A DNA stretch of 64,000 bases from Owenia fusiformis (GCA_903813345.2 CAIIXF020000002.1:24318455-24382454), one strand, 5' to 3'; positions 33,909 to 46,662 are shown, counted from the first letter of the stretch. Notes: a model not told the origin generated them from the sequence alone. Numbers and translations: made by a program.

Positions 33909-33971
33909 AAATGCAAAGGGAGTGGTGCAATAAATAATATTTAGCCTTACCGTACCACTCCCTTTACATTT
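33909..33971 (-). promoter_or_regulatory. Stem-loop just 3' of the intact collagen stop codon
   Basis: An 18-bp inverted repeat (AAATGCAAAGGGAGTGGT at 33909-33926 and its complement at 33954-33971, one mismatch) encloses a 27-nt loop containing AATAAATAATATT. On the collagen strand it begins 22 nt after the TAA codon region, so it would lie in the 3' UTR. It may stabilise or terminate the transcript, or be a tiny foldback element. Confidence 0.6.
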
Positions 33972-33993
33972 TCTAACTATAGTTAACCTTGTA

Positions 33994-36900
33994 CTATCCT
34001 CTAAATCTCCAGCGAGAAAATCTCCTTGTAGGAATTGTCGCTGGGCTACCCTTACTGCCAGGCAGCCCCCTCATACCTGGGGCTCCTCTTAAACCAGGTG
34101 CCCCTTTAATGCCTTGGGGCCCCCTTGGCCCTGGAAGCCCTCTAGGTCCTATAACACCTTTCATACCTTTCAGACCCCTAGAGCCAATGCTGCCTTTAAG
34201 ACCACTAGGACCCCTGCTACCTGTAGCACCACGAGAGCCCATGCTGCCTTTGGGACCACTAAGACCCCTGCTACCTTTCAACCCACGAGACCCAATGCTA
34301 CCTTTGGGACCACTAGGACCAATGCTACCTGTAGGACCACGAGAGCCCGTGCTGCCTTTGGGACCACTAGGGCCCCTGCTACCTGTAGGACCACGAGAGC
34401 CCATGCTGCCTTTGGGACCACTAAGACCCCTGCTACCTGCAGGACCACGAGAGCCCATGCTGCCTTTGGGACCACTTGGACCTATGCTACCTTTCAACCC
34501 ACGAGACCCAACGCTACCTTTGGGACCACTAGGACCCCTGCTACCTATAGGACCACGGGAGCCCATGCTGCCTTTCGGACCACTAGGACCCCTGCTACCT
34601 GTAGGACCACGAGAGCCCATGCTGCCTTTGGGACCACTTGGACCTATGCTACCTTTCAACCCACGAGAGCCAACGCTACCTTTGGGACCACTAGGACCCC
34701 TGCTACCTGTAGGACCACGGGAGCCCATGCTGCCTTTGAGACCATTTGGACCCCTGCTACCTGTAGGACCACGGGAGCCCATGCTGCCTTTGGGACCACT
34801 TGGACCTATGCTACCTTTCAACCCACGAGACCCAATGCTACCTTTGGGACCACTTGGACCCATGCTACCTGTAGGACCACGAGAGCCCATGCTGCCTTTG
34901 GGACCACTTGGACCCATGCTACCTGTAGGACCACGAGAGCCCATGCTGCCTTTGGGACCACTTGGACCCATGCTACCTGTAGGACCACGAGAGCCCATGC
35001 TGCCTTTAAGACCACTAGGACCCCTGCTACCTGTAGGACCACGAGAGCCCATGTTGCCTTTGGGACCACTTGGACCCATGCTACCCTTCAACCCACGAGA
35101 CCCAATGCTACCTTTGGGACCACTTGGACCCCTGCTACCTGTAGGACCACGAGAGCCCATGCTGCCTTTGGGACCACTTGGACCCATGCTACCCTTCAAC
35201 CCAGGAGACCCAATGCTCCCTTTGAGACCACTAGGACCCATGCTACCTTTCAGACCACGAGGGCCAATGCTACCTTTGGGACCACTGGGACCCATGCTAC
35301 CCTTCAGACCACGGGAGCCCATGCTACCTTTTAGACCCATACTACCCTTTGGACCACTATGTCCCGTGTTTCCCTTTGGACCTCTGAGACCCATGTCACC
35401 TTTTGGACCACTAATGCCCATATTACCCTGTGGACCGTGAGGGCCAATGTTACCTTTTGGACCAATAGGACCAATGTTGCCTTTTGGACCAATAGGGCCA
35501 ATGCCACCTTTAAGTCCAGGTGTTCCATTCAATCCAGGTGTACCAGTTTTACCTTTAGTTCCAGGCATTCCATTCAACCCAGGCATACCAGCAGGGCCAA
35601 TGTTACCAGGGATACCCCTGCCCCCTTTTGGACCAGTAGGTCCAATATCACCTTTAACTCCAGGCAGTCCATGCAATCCAGGCATTCCATTAGGCCCAAC
35701 CTCACCAGGCATCCCAGTGTCTCCTTTCGGACCAGGTATTCCAGGCACACCCATTGGACCAGGTACTCCATTCAATCCAGGCTCACCAGTGTCACCTTTT
35801 AGACCACTAGGTCCAAGATCACCTTTAACTCCAGGCTTGCCATGCAATCCAGGCATTCCATTAGGACCAACCTCACCGCGCATTCCAGCGTCTCCTTTTG
35901 GACCAGGTATTCCAGGCACACCCATCGGACCAGGTACTCCATTCAATCCAGGCTCTCCAGTGTCACCTTTTAGACCACTAGGTCCAATATCACCTTGAAC
36001 TCCAGGCATTCCATTAGGCCCAACCTCACCAGGCATTCCAGCGCCTCCTTTTGGACCAGGTATTCCAGGCACACCTCTTGGACCAGGTACTCCATTCAAT
36101 CCAGGCTCACCGGTGTCACCTTTTAGACCACTAGGTCCAAGATCACCTTTAACTCCAGGCAGTCCATGCAATCCAGGCATTCCATTAGGCCCAACCTCAC
36201 CAGGCATCCCAGCGTCTCCTTTTGGACCAGGTATTCCAGGCACACCCATTGGACCAGGTACTCCATTCAATCCAGGCTCACCGGTGTCACCTTTTAGACC
36301 ACTAGGTCCAATATCACCTTTAACTCCAGGCACTCCATTAGGCCCAACCTCACCAGGCATTCCAGCGTCTCCTTTTGGACCAGGTATTCCAGGCACACCT
36401 CTTGGACCAGGTACTCCATTCAATCCAGGCTCACCGGTGTCACCTTTTAGACCACTAGGTCCAAGATCACCTTTAACTCCAGGCAGTCCATGCAATCCAG
36501 GCATTCCATTAGGCCCAACCTCACCAGGCATCCCAGCGTCTCCTTTTGGACCAGGTATTCCAGGCACACCCATTGGACCAGGTACTCCATTCAATCCAGG
36601 CTCACCGGTGTCACCTTTTAGACCACTAGGTCCAATATCACCTTTAACTCCAGGCACTCCATTAGGCCCAACCTCACCAGGCATTCCAGCGCCTCCTTTT
36701 GGACCAGGTATTCCAGGTACCCCCCTCGGACCAGGTATTCCATTCCTTCCTGGCAAACCAGTAGGGCCAAAGTTACCAGGTTCACCAGTGTCACCCTTCT
36801 GACCTCTAGGTCCGACCACACCTGGTATACCAGTGTCTCCTTTCGGACCGCTAGGGCCAATGTCACCTTTAACTCCAGGTATTCCATTCACTCCAGGTGT

Positions 36901-37954
36901 ACCATTCAATCCAGGTGTACCATCAATTCCAGGTGTACCATCCATTCCAGGAGATCCAGGCTCACCTTTTTTCACCTGTTTAAACAATATGCATTCAATT
37001 ATTTCAAATATCATAATTACCAACAATGGTAATTTAGTAAACAAACATTAAACATTCTGGTTAACTTTTCTTAAGAAAATGACACGGGGCAGAAGCTGTT
37101 GCAGTGTAAATGAGTATTACTGTTCCTCGGAATATCGGTCCTCAGTTTTGAAAGACATGGTCTTTAAAAAATAGCATATAAAGATAAATATTATGTATTA
37201 TTGTAGAAAGTTTTGCTAAACTGGATCAATTCTCCAAATCTCAGTTCATGGAAACCCATGTTTGGCGTTCTATTATGACCCTCGGTGTTGCTCTTTCCCT
37301 CTCAATCAATTTTACGGGCGTCTAATTACAATTATTTTTCTGATTAATCATTTTGAAGGCGAATCGATTGAAACAATTGAAATGCTCTAAATGACGCAAC
37401 CATTGAAACAGAGGAAATGATGCATGAATTGAAACGATTTAAATGATTGAAACGCAATTTACAGTGTATACAGGGCTTAAATGAACGGATGAAAAAAATC
37501 CTCAGGGGACCATAATTCTACACATTCTGTGGAAGTTTTTTTTTAAATGTGATGTGATAATGATCTCACTCATGCTTACTTGGCTACATTTATAGGTTAG
37601 ATTCTTGATGACGTTATTCAACTCAGCAATTTCCCGAGCCTGCTCTTGTACATTTTCCTTCAATGCAGCTTCATTTTCTTTCAATGCAGCAATATCAATT
37701 TTTTCCCTTTCTACATTTTCCATCAATGCAGCTACTTCAAGTTTTTCTTTGTCTGCATTTGCCATCAATGTATTTATCTCTTTATTTTCCTTCAGAATGT
37801 TTTCCAGTATCCTTGCAATTACATCATGACAAACCGACTTCATGCTCTCGGGTGTTGTGTACTGTATGCACTTAGCCATATTGGTTGAAGTTGTCACTTG
37901 GCTCTTGGATGAAACCACCATACCAAATAATATTAACATATGTATAAGCATCAT
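33994..37954 (-). CDS. Short-chain collagen with N-terminal coiled coil (intact copy)
   Basis: Two exons, 37580-37954 and 33994-36975, join in phase 0 for 1118 residues. Exon 1 encodes a signal peptide (MMLIHMLILFGMVVSS), a short Cys-containing segment (KCIQY..SVCHDV) and a heptad-like helix (VAALMENVEREKIDIAALKE) ending NLTYKCSQ. Exon 2 begins VKK, then carries 325 uninterrupted Gly-X-Y triplets and a basic tail (RRFSRWRFRG). The first third has 57-63-residue repeats with GEPGLNGVPGP blocks. The last half is an 18-residue, 54-bp repeat of GPSGPKGSMGSRGPTGSM type. It lacks C1q, C-type lectin, NC1 and fibrillar C-propeptide domains. A secreted trimer seeded by the coiled coil is inferred. No specific subtype is recognised. 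Confidence 0.88.
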
Positions 37955-40089
37955 CTTGGTAATTTCATTTGTCTTTTTGAGTTGTCTCTAGTTCAATTGA
38001 CTGCTGTAAAGCTTTGGGATAACCTTTTTGAGCAAAACATTTAAGTCATTTAAGATCATGAGATATTTACATGAGTGGATATTTATCATATGATTTAAAA
38101 AATAGGATGTATTTTAATAGGAGTCATTGTCGGGTATCTGGTTTCATTCAAAGATTTTCCCCTTAATATGTTTCCTTCTCTGATGACGGAACTCTTTAAC
38201 AATGTATCTTAAAAGAATATCTAACATTATGACAAATGGATTATGAGATAATCCCTTTCTTATTTTATTATTTTTGGAGATCAATATGTAATATCCCCCC
38301 TCCCCCCCAATCTTTCTCAAAAAATGTTGCTTTAGGGCCAGATATTTGACCTCAATTTGTCATTGCTTTTCGGATTATCTTAATCCCAAGGAGACTCCCC
38401 TTTCCTTTTCAGAAGTTAATCATGACTTGAAGTACATTTCAATTTAAAAATTGGAATAAAATTCTGCATTTTTGGTGAAAATTGGCTCATAACTGGGGAA
38501 AATTGGTGATGATGGGTGGATTAATGACAGCTAAGAGATAATCCAATCGACTTTGCTTTCATTCTATTGCCCCTTATTGAAGATAACATATTAGCCAACC
38601 AAACGCATTTGTTTTTTTGTGGTCAAATCATATTAAGTAAGAGCTGTCATAAAAGCTTGCAATAACGTATCTGCCCTTTTGGTATTTTTTCTTGTTGCGT
38701 CGCCGATTACCATGGTATTATAAATAATAGGATAATGATGTCATAGCACAATGAAATCTTCGTAGTGTGATCTTATATATTTGGGTTATATTGTGTGAAA
38801 AAATCACCAAGAAAGGATAAAAATGGCAAAAATAGATCCAACGGTCCAGAAATTCCTGATCATCCCTCGTATTAAAGAGGCACGGTTGGTTAGAGTGAAG
38901 AATTCTGGTACCTTAATATATTTATATTGGGATTTGGGATTGAACAAATATTTGACACTACTGAGGTGAATACATGTGACACTTTCAAAAGATGATGTTC
39001 CGAAAGTAGAGTGAAATATTTTCTTCGATCTCACATCCCAATATGAACATAATCAACAATAATTCTGCTTATAAAAATAACAAAAGTTACTGGCTATTTA
39101 ATAGAATATTTTTATTAATATTAAAAATGCTACATAAGATTTGTTATCATGCATGCATTTGACCCATTGCAATGTGTACAATGATAAAACAAAAAACAAG
39201 AATAAAATTGAATAATTGATTTATAGATTTGATTGTGTCACAGAGTGGATGGGGATGAGGGATGCATTGTAGATGAAGCTGTATATTCAGATCAGGTACA
39301 CCAAAAATGCAACAAGAACAATGATATTCATCAATTCAAAGTTCTTTTTATAACTTTTTGAAGTTATTTTGATAACCAAAACCACCTCAGATTCTTAAGA
39401 TTTTTTCGCAATGACATTTCGGACTGTGATATGCCACACATTATCCTCTTCCTTGCAAAATCCGCACGATCCGGGTAAAAATCGCACCTTCGGAGTAAAA
39501 ATCACGCACAGGTTGGTCATAAAACTGCATCTAACACAATTTACGATAAATAACCTATCTGTTCATGATCTATTCATCCATGAGTGACGTCAGCTTTCCT
39601 CAAGTTTCTTCATAAACTGACACACAGTTTAGATTTCAATTTTTGTGCAGTGTCACGAACAACCTACGACTTATATAAGTATCCTAAAAACACAGATGAT
39701 GTGAAACACATTCCGTTAGCTGAATATATTAACAAGAATAAGCTAGGTCGATGAACTTAAGAACCTTCGTTTTCAAAAAAAAATTCCCCAAATCTCACGA
39801 CTTTTTACTCGAATGTGCGAATTTTGCAGGAGAGTGCTTATGATTACTACCTGTGATTTGGGATTCTCTTTTTCTATGCTGTGATACATGCAACGATGAA
39901 TAGTAAATACTATTATATGGTTACTACACATGTGAACCAGTGAACTAAATGTTTTTTTCTCACAAAGGCGGAATATTTAATATTTACAGAAACTTTGCAC
40001 TAGACCACATTATATCATTCCATGGGTCAAACTGGTTTGACGAGGGCCTTATCGCAGCACTTCCTGCGTAGTTTGTATGTTAGATATTA
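37955..40089. other. Spacer between the first and second collagen genes
   Basis: No gene seen. It contains the promoter side of the intact collagen and sequence alike to that upstream of the second collagen (for example TTAAAGAGGCACGGTTGGTTAGAG at about 38873 against 42627), supporting duplication of the whole gene with flanks. A GGATTAT-rich stretch and CG-containing AATCGCAC repeats occur around 39470-39510. Confidence 0.55.
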
Positions 40090-42250
40090 TTAGAAAAAAC
40101 GTCCCCCTCCTCGTCTACTCCAGCGAGATCTTGAAGAAATACCTGAGCTGCCCTTACTGCCAGGTAAACCCCTCATACCTTGGGCTCCCCTTGGACCAGT
40201 TGCCCCTCTAATGCCTTGGGGTCCCCTTGGCCCTGGTAGCCCTCTAGGTCCTATATCACCTTTCATACCTTTCGGACCACTAGAGCCAATGCTGCCTTTA
40301 AGACCACTAGGACCCCTGCTACCTGCAGGACCACGAGAGCCAGTGTCACCCTTCGGACCACTAGGACCAATGCTGCCTGGTGGACCACGAGAGCCCATGC
40401 TACCTTTCGGACCACTAGGACCCATGCTGCCTGTAGGACCACGAGAGCCAGTGTAGCCCTTCGGACCACTAGGGCCAATGCTGCCTGGTGGACCACGAGA
40501 GCCAGTGTTGCCCTTCGGACCACTAGGACCCATGCTGCCTGTAGGACCACGAGAGCCAGTGTTACCCTTCGGACCACTAGGGCCAATGATGCCTGGTGGA
40601 CCACGAGAGCCCATGCAACCTTTCGGACCACTAGGACCCATGCTGCCTGCTGGACCACGAGAGCCTAAGCTACCTTTCGGACCACTAGGACCAATGCCGC
40701 CTGGTGGACCACGTAGACCTATATTACCCTGTGGACCGCCAGGGCCAATGTTACCTTTTGGACCTTGAGGGCCCACGTTACCTTTTGGACCGATAGGACC
40801 TATGTTACCTTTTGGACCACTTGGACCTATATTACCTTTTGGACCACTAGGACCCATGTTACCTTTTTGACCAATAGGGCCAATGTCACCTTTCAGACCA
40901 GGTGTTCCATTCAATCCAGGTGTACCAGTTTTACCTTTAGCTCCAGGCCTACCATTCAACCCCGGCACACCAGCAGGGCCAATGTTACCAGGAATACCCC
41001 TGTCTCCTTTTGGACCAGTAGGTCCAATGTCACCTTTAACTCCAGGTATTCCATTTGATCCAGGCACTCCACTAGGCCCAACCTCACCAGGTATTCCAGC
41101 GTCCCCTTTTAGACCAGGTATTCCGGGTACACCCCTTGGACCATGTATTCCATTCATTCCAGGTATACCCTTTGGACCAGGTATTCCGTTTGATCCAGAC
41201 TGCCCAGTGTCACCTTTAACTCCAGGTATTCCGGGCAATCCGGGTAATCCGGGCAAACCAGTTGGCCCAAGGTCACCAGGTTCACCAATATCACCCTTCT
41301 GACCTCTAGGTCCGACCGCACCAGGTGTACCAGTGTCTCCTTTTGGACCGCTGGGGCCAATGTCACCTTTAACTCCAGGTATTCCATTCAATCCAGGTGT
41401 ACCATTCAATCCAGGTATTCCATTCAATCCAGGTGTTCAGTCTATTCCAGGAGATCCAGGCTCACCTTTTTTCACCTGTGTAAACAAAATGCATTCATAA
41501 TTACCAACAATGGAAGATTAATAAAGAAACATAGTCTTAAACATTCAGGCAAAGTTAGTTATTCTATCTAAAGATAATGAGAGACCATTAAATACATTTG
41601 TCTGAGGTTCTGGAATTCATTTGACAGTAGCAACATTAATCATTTTTTCGGGCACTTAATTACAACTGTTTTCCTTATTAATCAGAGACTGTTAAAACTC
41701 CCGATAAACAGGAAAATCCAAGGGGACCATAACTGATCTACACATTCAGTTCAAGTTCTCTTATGTGAGAATGATCTAACTCCATACTTACATGGCTGCA
41801 GTTGTATGTCAGATTCTTGATCACTTCATTCAAATCAGCAATTTCACTCCATGGGTTTTCTTTTAATTCAGCACTTTCTCGATTATACTCCTTTAATTCA
41901 GCAATTTCAAGTGCTTGTTCTTGCACATTTTCCTTCAATGCAGCTGCAATTTGTTTCAATACAGCTATTTCACTTCTTTCTTTTTCTGCATTTTCTATCA
42001 ATGTAGCTGCATTTTCTTTCAATGCAGCAATTTCAAGGTTTTCATTTTCTGCATTTTCCTTCAATGCAGCTATCTCTTCATTTTTCCTCTGCATGTTTTC
42101 CAATATCCTTGAAATAACATCATCGCAAACAGACTTCATGCTCTCAGGGCTCGCATATTGTATGCACTTAGTCATAGTGGTAGATGTTGTCACCTGGCAT
42201 TTGGACCAAACCACCATACCAAATAATATTATCATATGTATTACCACCAT
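40090..42250 (-). pseudogene. Second coiled-coil collagen with a premature stop
   Basis: The layout matches the first collagen: exon 1 at 41792-42250 (signal peptide MVVIHMIILFGMVV, then heptads with IAALKEN repeats to NLTYNCSH) and exon 2 at 40090-41475 (VKK, 148 Gly-X-Y triplets, tail RSRWSRRGGGRFF). Donor CAT|GTAAGT and acceptor agree in phase 0. An upstream in-frame ATG at 42301 exists, but the homologous start is 42250. Codon 13 of exon 2 (41437-41439) is TGA where the repeat calls for GGA, and everything after it is open. Readthrough, a sequencing error or a true null allele are all possible. The collagen part is under half the length of the first gene's. Confidence 0.65.
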
Positions 42251-42301
42251 TGTTAATAACTTATATTCTTGTCTTTGTGAGTTATTCAGTCTTAAGCTCA
42301 A

Positions 42302-44433
42302 TTGCCAACTGCTTCAAATTTGGGTTAGTATATTTGAGTGGAAAAATAGTCCAAGATCATGATATATTTACAAGATGGATATGTTTTTATGATTTAAAAG
42401 ATAGGACGCATTGTTATGAATTACTGCACTTATTGTTGGATATCTGGTTTCATTAAAATTACTTCCTTCGTTATTTTCTTCCTTGATCATAAATCTCAAA
42501 AACAATGCATCTTAAAAGCACATCTGTTAAAGAGGCAGTATGTACAGTTTTGGTAAACCATTTTAAAAGTCATTAAAAATAGTACATGTTTTATAAAAAC
42601 ATATTTTCAAACTTAACACGGGTCCTTTAAAGAGGCACAGTCAGTGAGTGTGGACAATTTAGGTACCTCTTTGTACGAATTATTGGTGTGCTACTGATAC
42701 TACATGTACTACAAAACGATCTGAACCTGAATCTATGCTTCTTAATATTTTTTACATTTGTAGGTGTGATTTGTGTTTTTGATTCTTATGTTAAATGTTG
42801 GATTTGAATGGCTGTACTTTGACAATGAAAATGTAAAATCATTCAGAGACTCGTGAATTAGAGGCTGAGAATCATAAAATCTGGCTGGTTAGAAAAGTGT
42901 CTATAGATCTTTTGACCATAACTGGAATTATCCTATATTGTACATCATTCAGACAATAAAATCCATAATGGTAAATACTGATTCTGACCAATATCCCCCT
43001 TTAAATTGACTCCGACAGGATCAGTTAATGGGTTGAGTTAAACGCTCCGTGTAAAGTTTAAGCCACATACATTTCAGTCTCATCCAATGTTGTCAAAATG
43101 CAATTTATTTAAAATACTTACCACACGCATGGTGCACAGCCCATTTTGTGGTCAAAATAAAGGAAAATTCAAATATTCAGTTCAACTAAAAAAGAGCAAC
43201 AATCTTTTTTCTTATAACAACTTTTTATCTAAAACATCTCCCAAGAAATAATATTTCAAACAAATAAAAAATAAATCTTATATTAACACAGGACCTTCAA
43301 AGGATATAAATAAGTTTAGAATACGCTTTTGAACAATTATCAATGTTCTAAAAAAGGGATGTCCCCTTCTTTGAGTATGATTAGCATTGGTTCAAAAACT
43401 CTGGTCCCCTCTTTCCTTATTTTCTATATCCCGATGTGAGATGGGGGGGGGGGGGGGGGCAGGTATGAATGGGGGGATTGTGTTTGCAAGGGCATGAAGC
43501 AAGACTGCTGTATAATTAATCAATTACTATCATATTTGATTGAATATATATATCATATATTTTTTCAAATAATCCATATACCATGGAAAACGGTACGTTG
43601 GCATGTTTATCGAGAAGATTATTTCTCACATGGTACAATTTCTGTGACTTGCTGCCACTTAAATTGACAGAAACATAAGTCTAGACTTTAATATAATAGT
43701 AGAAAAGCGATTTTAGAATCTTTCCATTCAACTCCCATAATGAGATACCAGTTTCAATATACTCAAGTCATTGTCTTGCATATATACAAGCAGATATCTT
43801 TTTTACATTTTTATTCAATGAGGAAAATTGTAATTGGAATTTGATTGACTCATATGGGTGTAGTTGTTTTTTGTTGTTTTTTTGTCATTTGATTCCCATT
43901 TATTCTAATAAATTAAATGAAAACATTTTAACTGGGGATTTTGAGAACACAACACACAGTGATATACATGTATGATACACAGTGAATATTGCACTCTGGT
44001 CATTTTGTAAATTTCCTGGCATTTCCAGATCAAAATCAGGTCTTAACACTTTTGTTTTCCATTTTTAAAAATGGGTTTCTCACTGTCTCGATGACAGTAT
44101 TTCTTATGTCACCAAAATGCACGCGAACGCTTGTTTACTATCTCATACTTTAACTCGACCCTCACGCCAATAACTTTTAACTTACTGTGATATGTTGTCG
44201 AGGGAATTTGCATATATGGCAAATAACATACGTATTCGTGTAGGTCATAGTGTTTCCTTATTCAAAGTGAACCAAGATTGGGCTAGCACAATCAAATGCA
44301 CTTCTCATTACACAATTTATTTTTTCATAGAACTCGTATCAACACATTTGAAGTCATTTTCTGTTTTCTCTTTTGGTTCATTTGAATATGTTCTAAGGCT
44401 ATCAGTCAGTCACTGAGCCTTATCCTACTCGCT
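42302..44433. other. Upstream flank of the second collagen, shared with the third
   Basis: Non-coding. Blocks at about 43010-43100 and 43440-44260 are alignable by eye with 50480-50580 and 50980-52450, including a poly-G tract (17 G at 43443-43459) matching G-rich tracts at 50986-51017. This marks a segmental duplication. Confidence 0.7.
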
Positions 44434-45246
44434 TACCCCCCCTATCACAACAAACTAGTTCTTACCCGTTCTTGCCAGTCCTACGAAAACGTCGTAAAAC
44501 GGGCTCAATCTGGCTGTGGTCGGGAAATATGTCTGAAATAATTAGCTTCTTCGTTCTTAAACAGTCTTCAATACGTCCATCTCGTTCGCAGTTCGTTCAG
44601 GTCGCACCACGTCGGTGTGCAACGTCGTAGAACGTGTCCCTTAGTCTAGAAGGTCATCATGACCTGATAACAGAACGGTATGGTCGTCATCGAATTTTGA
44701 ATCGATTCAAAATTCTAAAATCACATTCCCGTCTGAGAACGTTCATAAAGTTCGTAAATAGACCTTAGAAAGTTGCAGCTACGTTCATTCCGTTCGCACA
44801 CAGTTTAAAACCAGTTTTGAAGAACGCAGTGGCAACTTGTTTGGTGTGATAGCTATATTTTTGCTAACTCGTTCATAAGCAGTGTTAAATACGTTCTTAA
44901 TCAGTTTAAACCCGTTTGCAATTAGTTCTACCTCGTTCTCAACACGTCCTCAGACAGTTCAACTCGTTGTTAAAACGTCCCTAGTATGATTGAAGTACGA
45001 CGGTTCCGTTCGTAGTACGTCCAGCTCTTCGTTAGTACGTTGTCACTCGTTCTAATTGTAGAACGTGACGACCACGAGAACATTTTGAGCATTGTCTAAG
45101 TTATAGAGGACCTACCCGTTCGAGTACGTTCGATGAAGTTTGTAAATAGATCCCACACTGTTCTTAGTAGGTCCAGTCCGTTCGTATACAGTTGAAGCCC
45201 GTTTTCGAGAACGCAGTGAGAACTAGTTTGGTGTGATAGTAGGGTT
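44434..45246. mobile_element. Non-autonomous DNA transposon, copy A (CCTATCACACCAAACTAGTT ends)
   Basis: The start TTACCCCCCCTATCACAACA and the complement of the end TAACCCTACTATCACACCAA.. form ~30-bp terminal inverted repeats. An internal copy of the right end (CTTGTTTGGTGTGATAG at about 44836-44853) suggests a composite of two elements. The interior has no ORF and is studded with ACGTTC/GTTCGT motifs. It contains AGGTCATCATGACCT at 44651-44665 and a 24-bp perfect palindrome centred on ATCGAT at 44692-44715. Confidence 0.8.
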
Positions 45247-45842
45247 ACCCCCCTATCACACCAAACTAGTTCTTACCCGTCCTTGCCAGTCCTACGAAAA
45301 TGTCGTAAAACGGGCTCGATCTGGCTGCAGTCGGGATATATGTCTAAAATAATTAGATACTTCGTTCATAAACAGTTTTCAATACGTCCATCACGTTCGC
45401 AGTTCGTTCAGGTCGCACCACGTCGGTGTGCAACGTAGTATAAACTATAAACCGTCCCTTAGTCTAGAAGGTCATCATGACCTGATTACAGAACGGTATG
45501 GTCGCCATCGAATTTTGAATCGATTCAAGATTCTAAATCACTTACCCCGTCCGGGAAAGTCCATGAAGTTCGTAAACAGAACGTAGAACGTTGTAGCTAC
45601 GTTCATTCAGTTCGCACACAGTTTAAAACCGATACGGCAACGTTTTGACGATCACCAGAAAATTTTGAGCATGCTCTTAGTGCTGGAGGACCTACTCGTT
45701 CTAGAAGTTTCATGAAGTTTGTAAACAGATCCCAAACGGTTCTTAGTGGGTTCTTATTCTTAGTACGTCAAATCTGTTCGTGCACAGTTTAAGCCCGTTT
45801 TCGAGAACGTAGTGAGAACTAGTTTGGTGTGATAGTAGGGTT
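45247..45842. mobile_element. Non-autonomous DNA transposon, copy B, abutting copy A
   Basis: This is a ~595-bp relative of copy A in the same orientation, with the same terminal inverted repeats. The first ~330 bp closely follow copy A, including the AGGTCATCATGACCT palindrome at 45469-45483. The ATCGAT-centred palindrome carries one mismatch. The two copies share the GGGTTA junction, so they are inserted head to tail. Confidence 0.8.
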
Positions 45843-46662
45843 ACCAGAGCCTTGGTTTACCTGTTTATGTCATTTCATGCATGTTGCAATCAACCCCTTT
45901 GTTAGTTCCTTTTGTCATTTAAAGGTGGCAACATCTTCAAGTGCCATATAAATTAACTTTGTTTCGCGTGTGTTCAATCATATAGTATTAGGCCCCGTAT
46001 TATAGGCTTATTAAGTTCAATAAAATAATTCATAAAATAATTGCTAAAGTGGGAAATCATAACTTCTTTCACCTCATGGATGCATTTTTGAACAATTGAT
46101 ACAACTGCAATAGTTTATGGATATCACCGAGTTTGATAGTTTTTAAAATTGCTTGAAATGTGATCTCTAAGACAAGTGTCTGTCAAAATTCTCAGAAAGC
46201 GTTTTTGTAATTAATACAATACAATCTGTCCAGCTTCTTATTTAAAGATGACAGCACCTTCCAATACTATTTCCAATACTATTCCAAGCCCTCCTCTCCT
46301 AACATGAGCAAGCAACAGGCCTTTGTCGATGTAATTTCACAGAAAGTGGAAGACCCAAGTCCAAGTTAATTTCCATAATTTTACGGCCCTTGCCGCTTAT
46401 GTTAAAGAGGTCGTGAATTGATTCTGCCTACATCTCGTGAAATCCATGTACACCTTCATCAAACTTATATTGCACTTATGAAGTAGGCCTAATTAGTTAC
46501 TTAATTGCAACAAACTGAAAGATACTATAATATTGGTAACAAGAATTAGGTCATGCTATTTTATTGCAGAGGGGTATATAATAATTATAATTCTTTATCA
46601 CATTTCCAATAAGTTGTGAAGTTATTTAATGGATAAAACAATGATTTATTTCATTCAATACA
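45843..46662. other. AT-rich non-coding sequence
   Basis: I see no gene, recognisable repeat or element. Confidence 0.5.

Noticed and set aside
33989-36802. Long plus-strand open frames opposite the intact collagen (483, 406, 183, 229 codons)
   Set aside because: They are the antisense of Gly-X-Y repeats, which lack stops on the reverse strand because of the GGN/CCN codon pattern. There is no signal peptide, splice site or domain.
37605-37888. Phe/Ser-rich plus-strand frames
   Set aside because: Antisense to the coiled-coil exon of the intact collagen.
40211-41302. Plus-strand Pro-rich open frames opposite the second collagen
   Set aside because: Same antisense effect of the collagen repeat.
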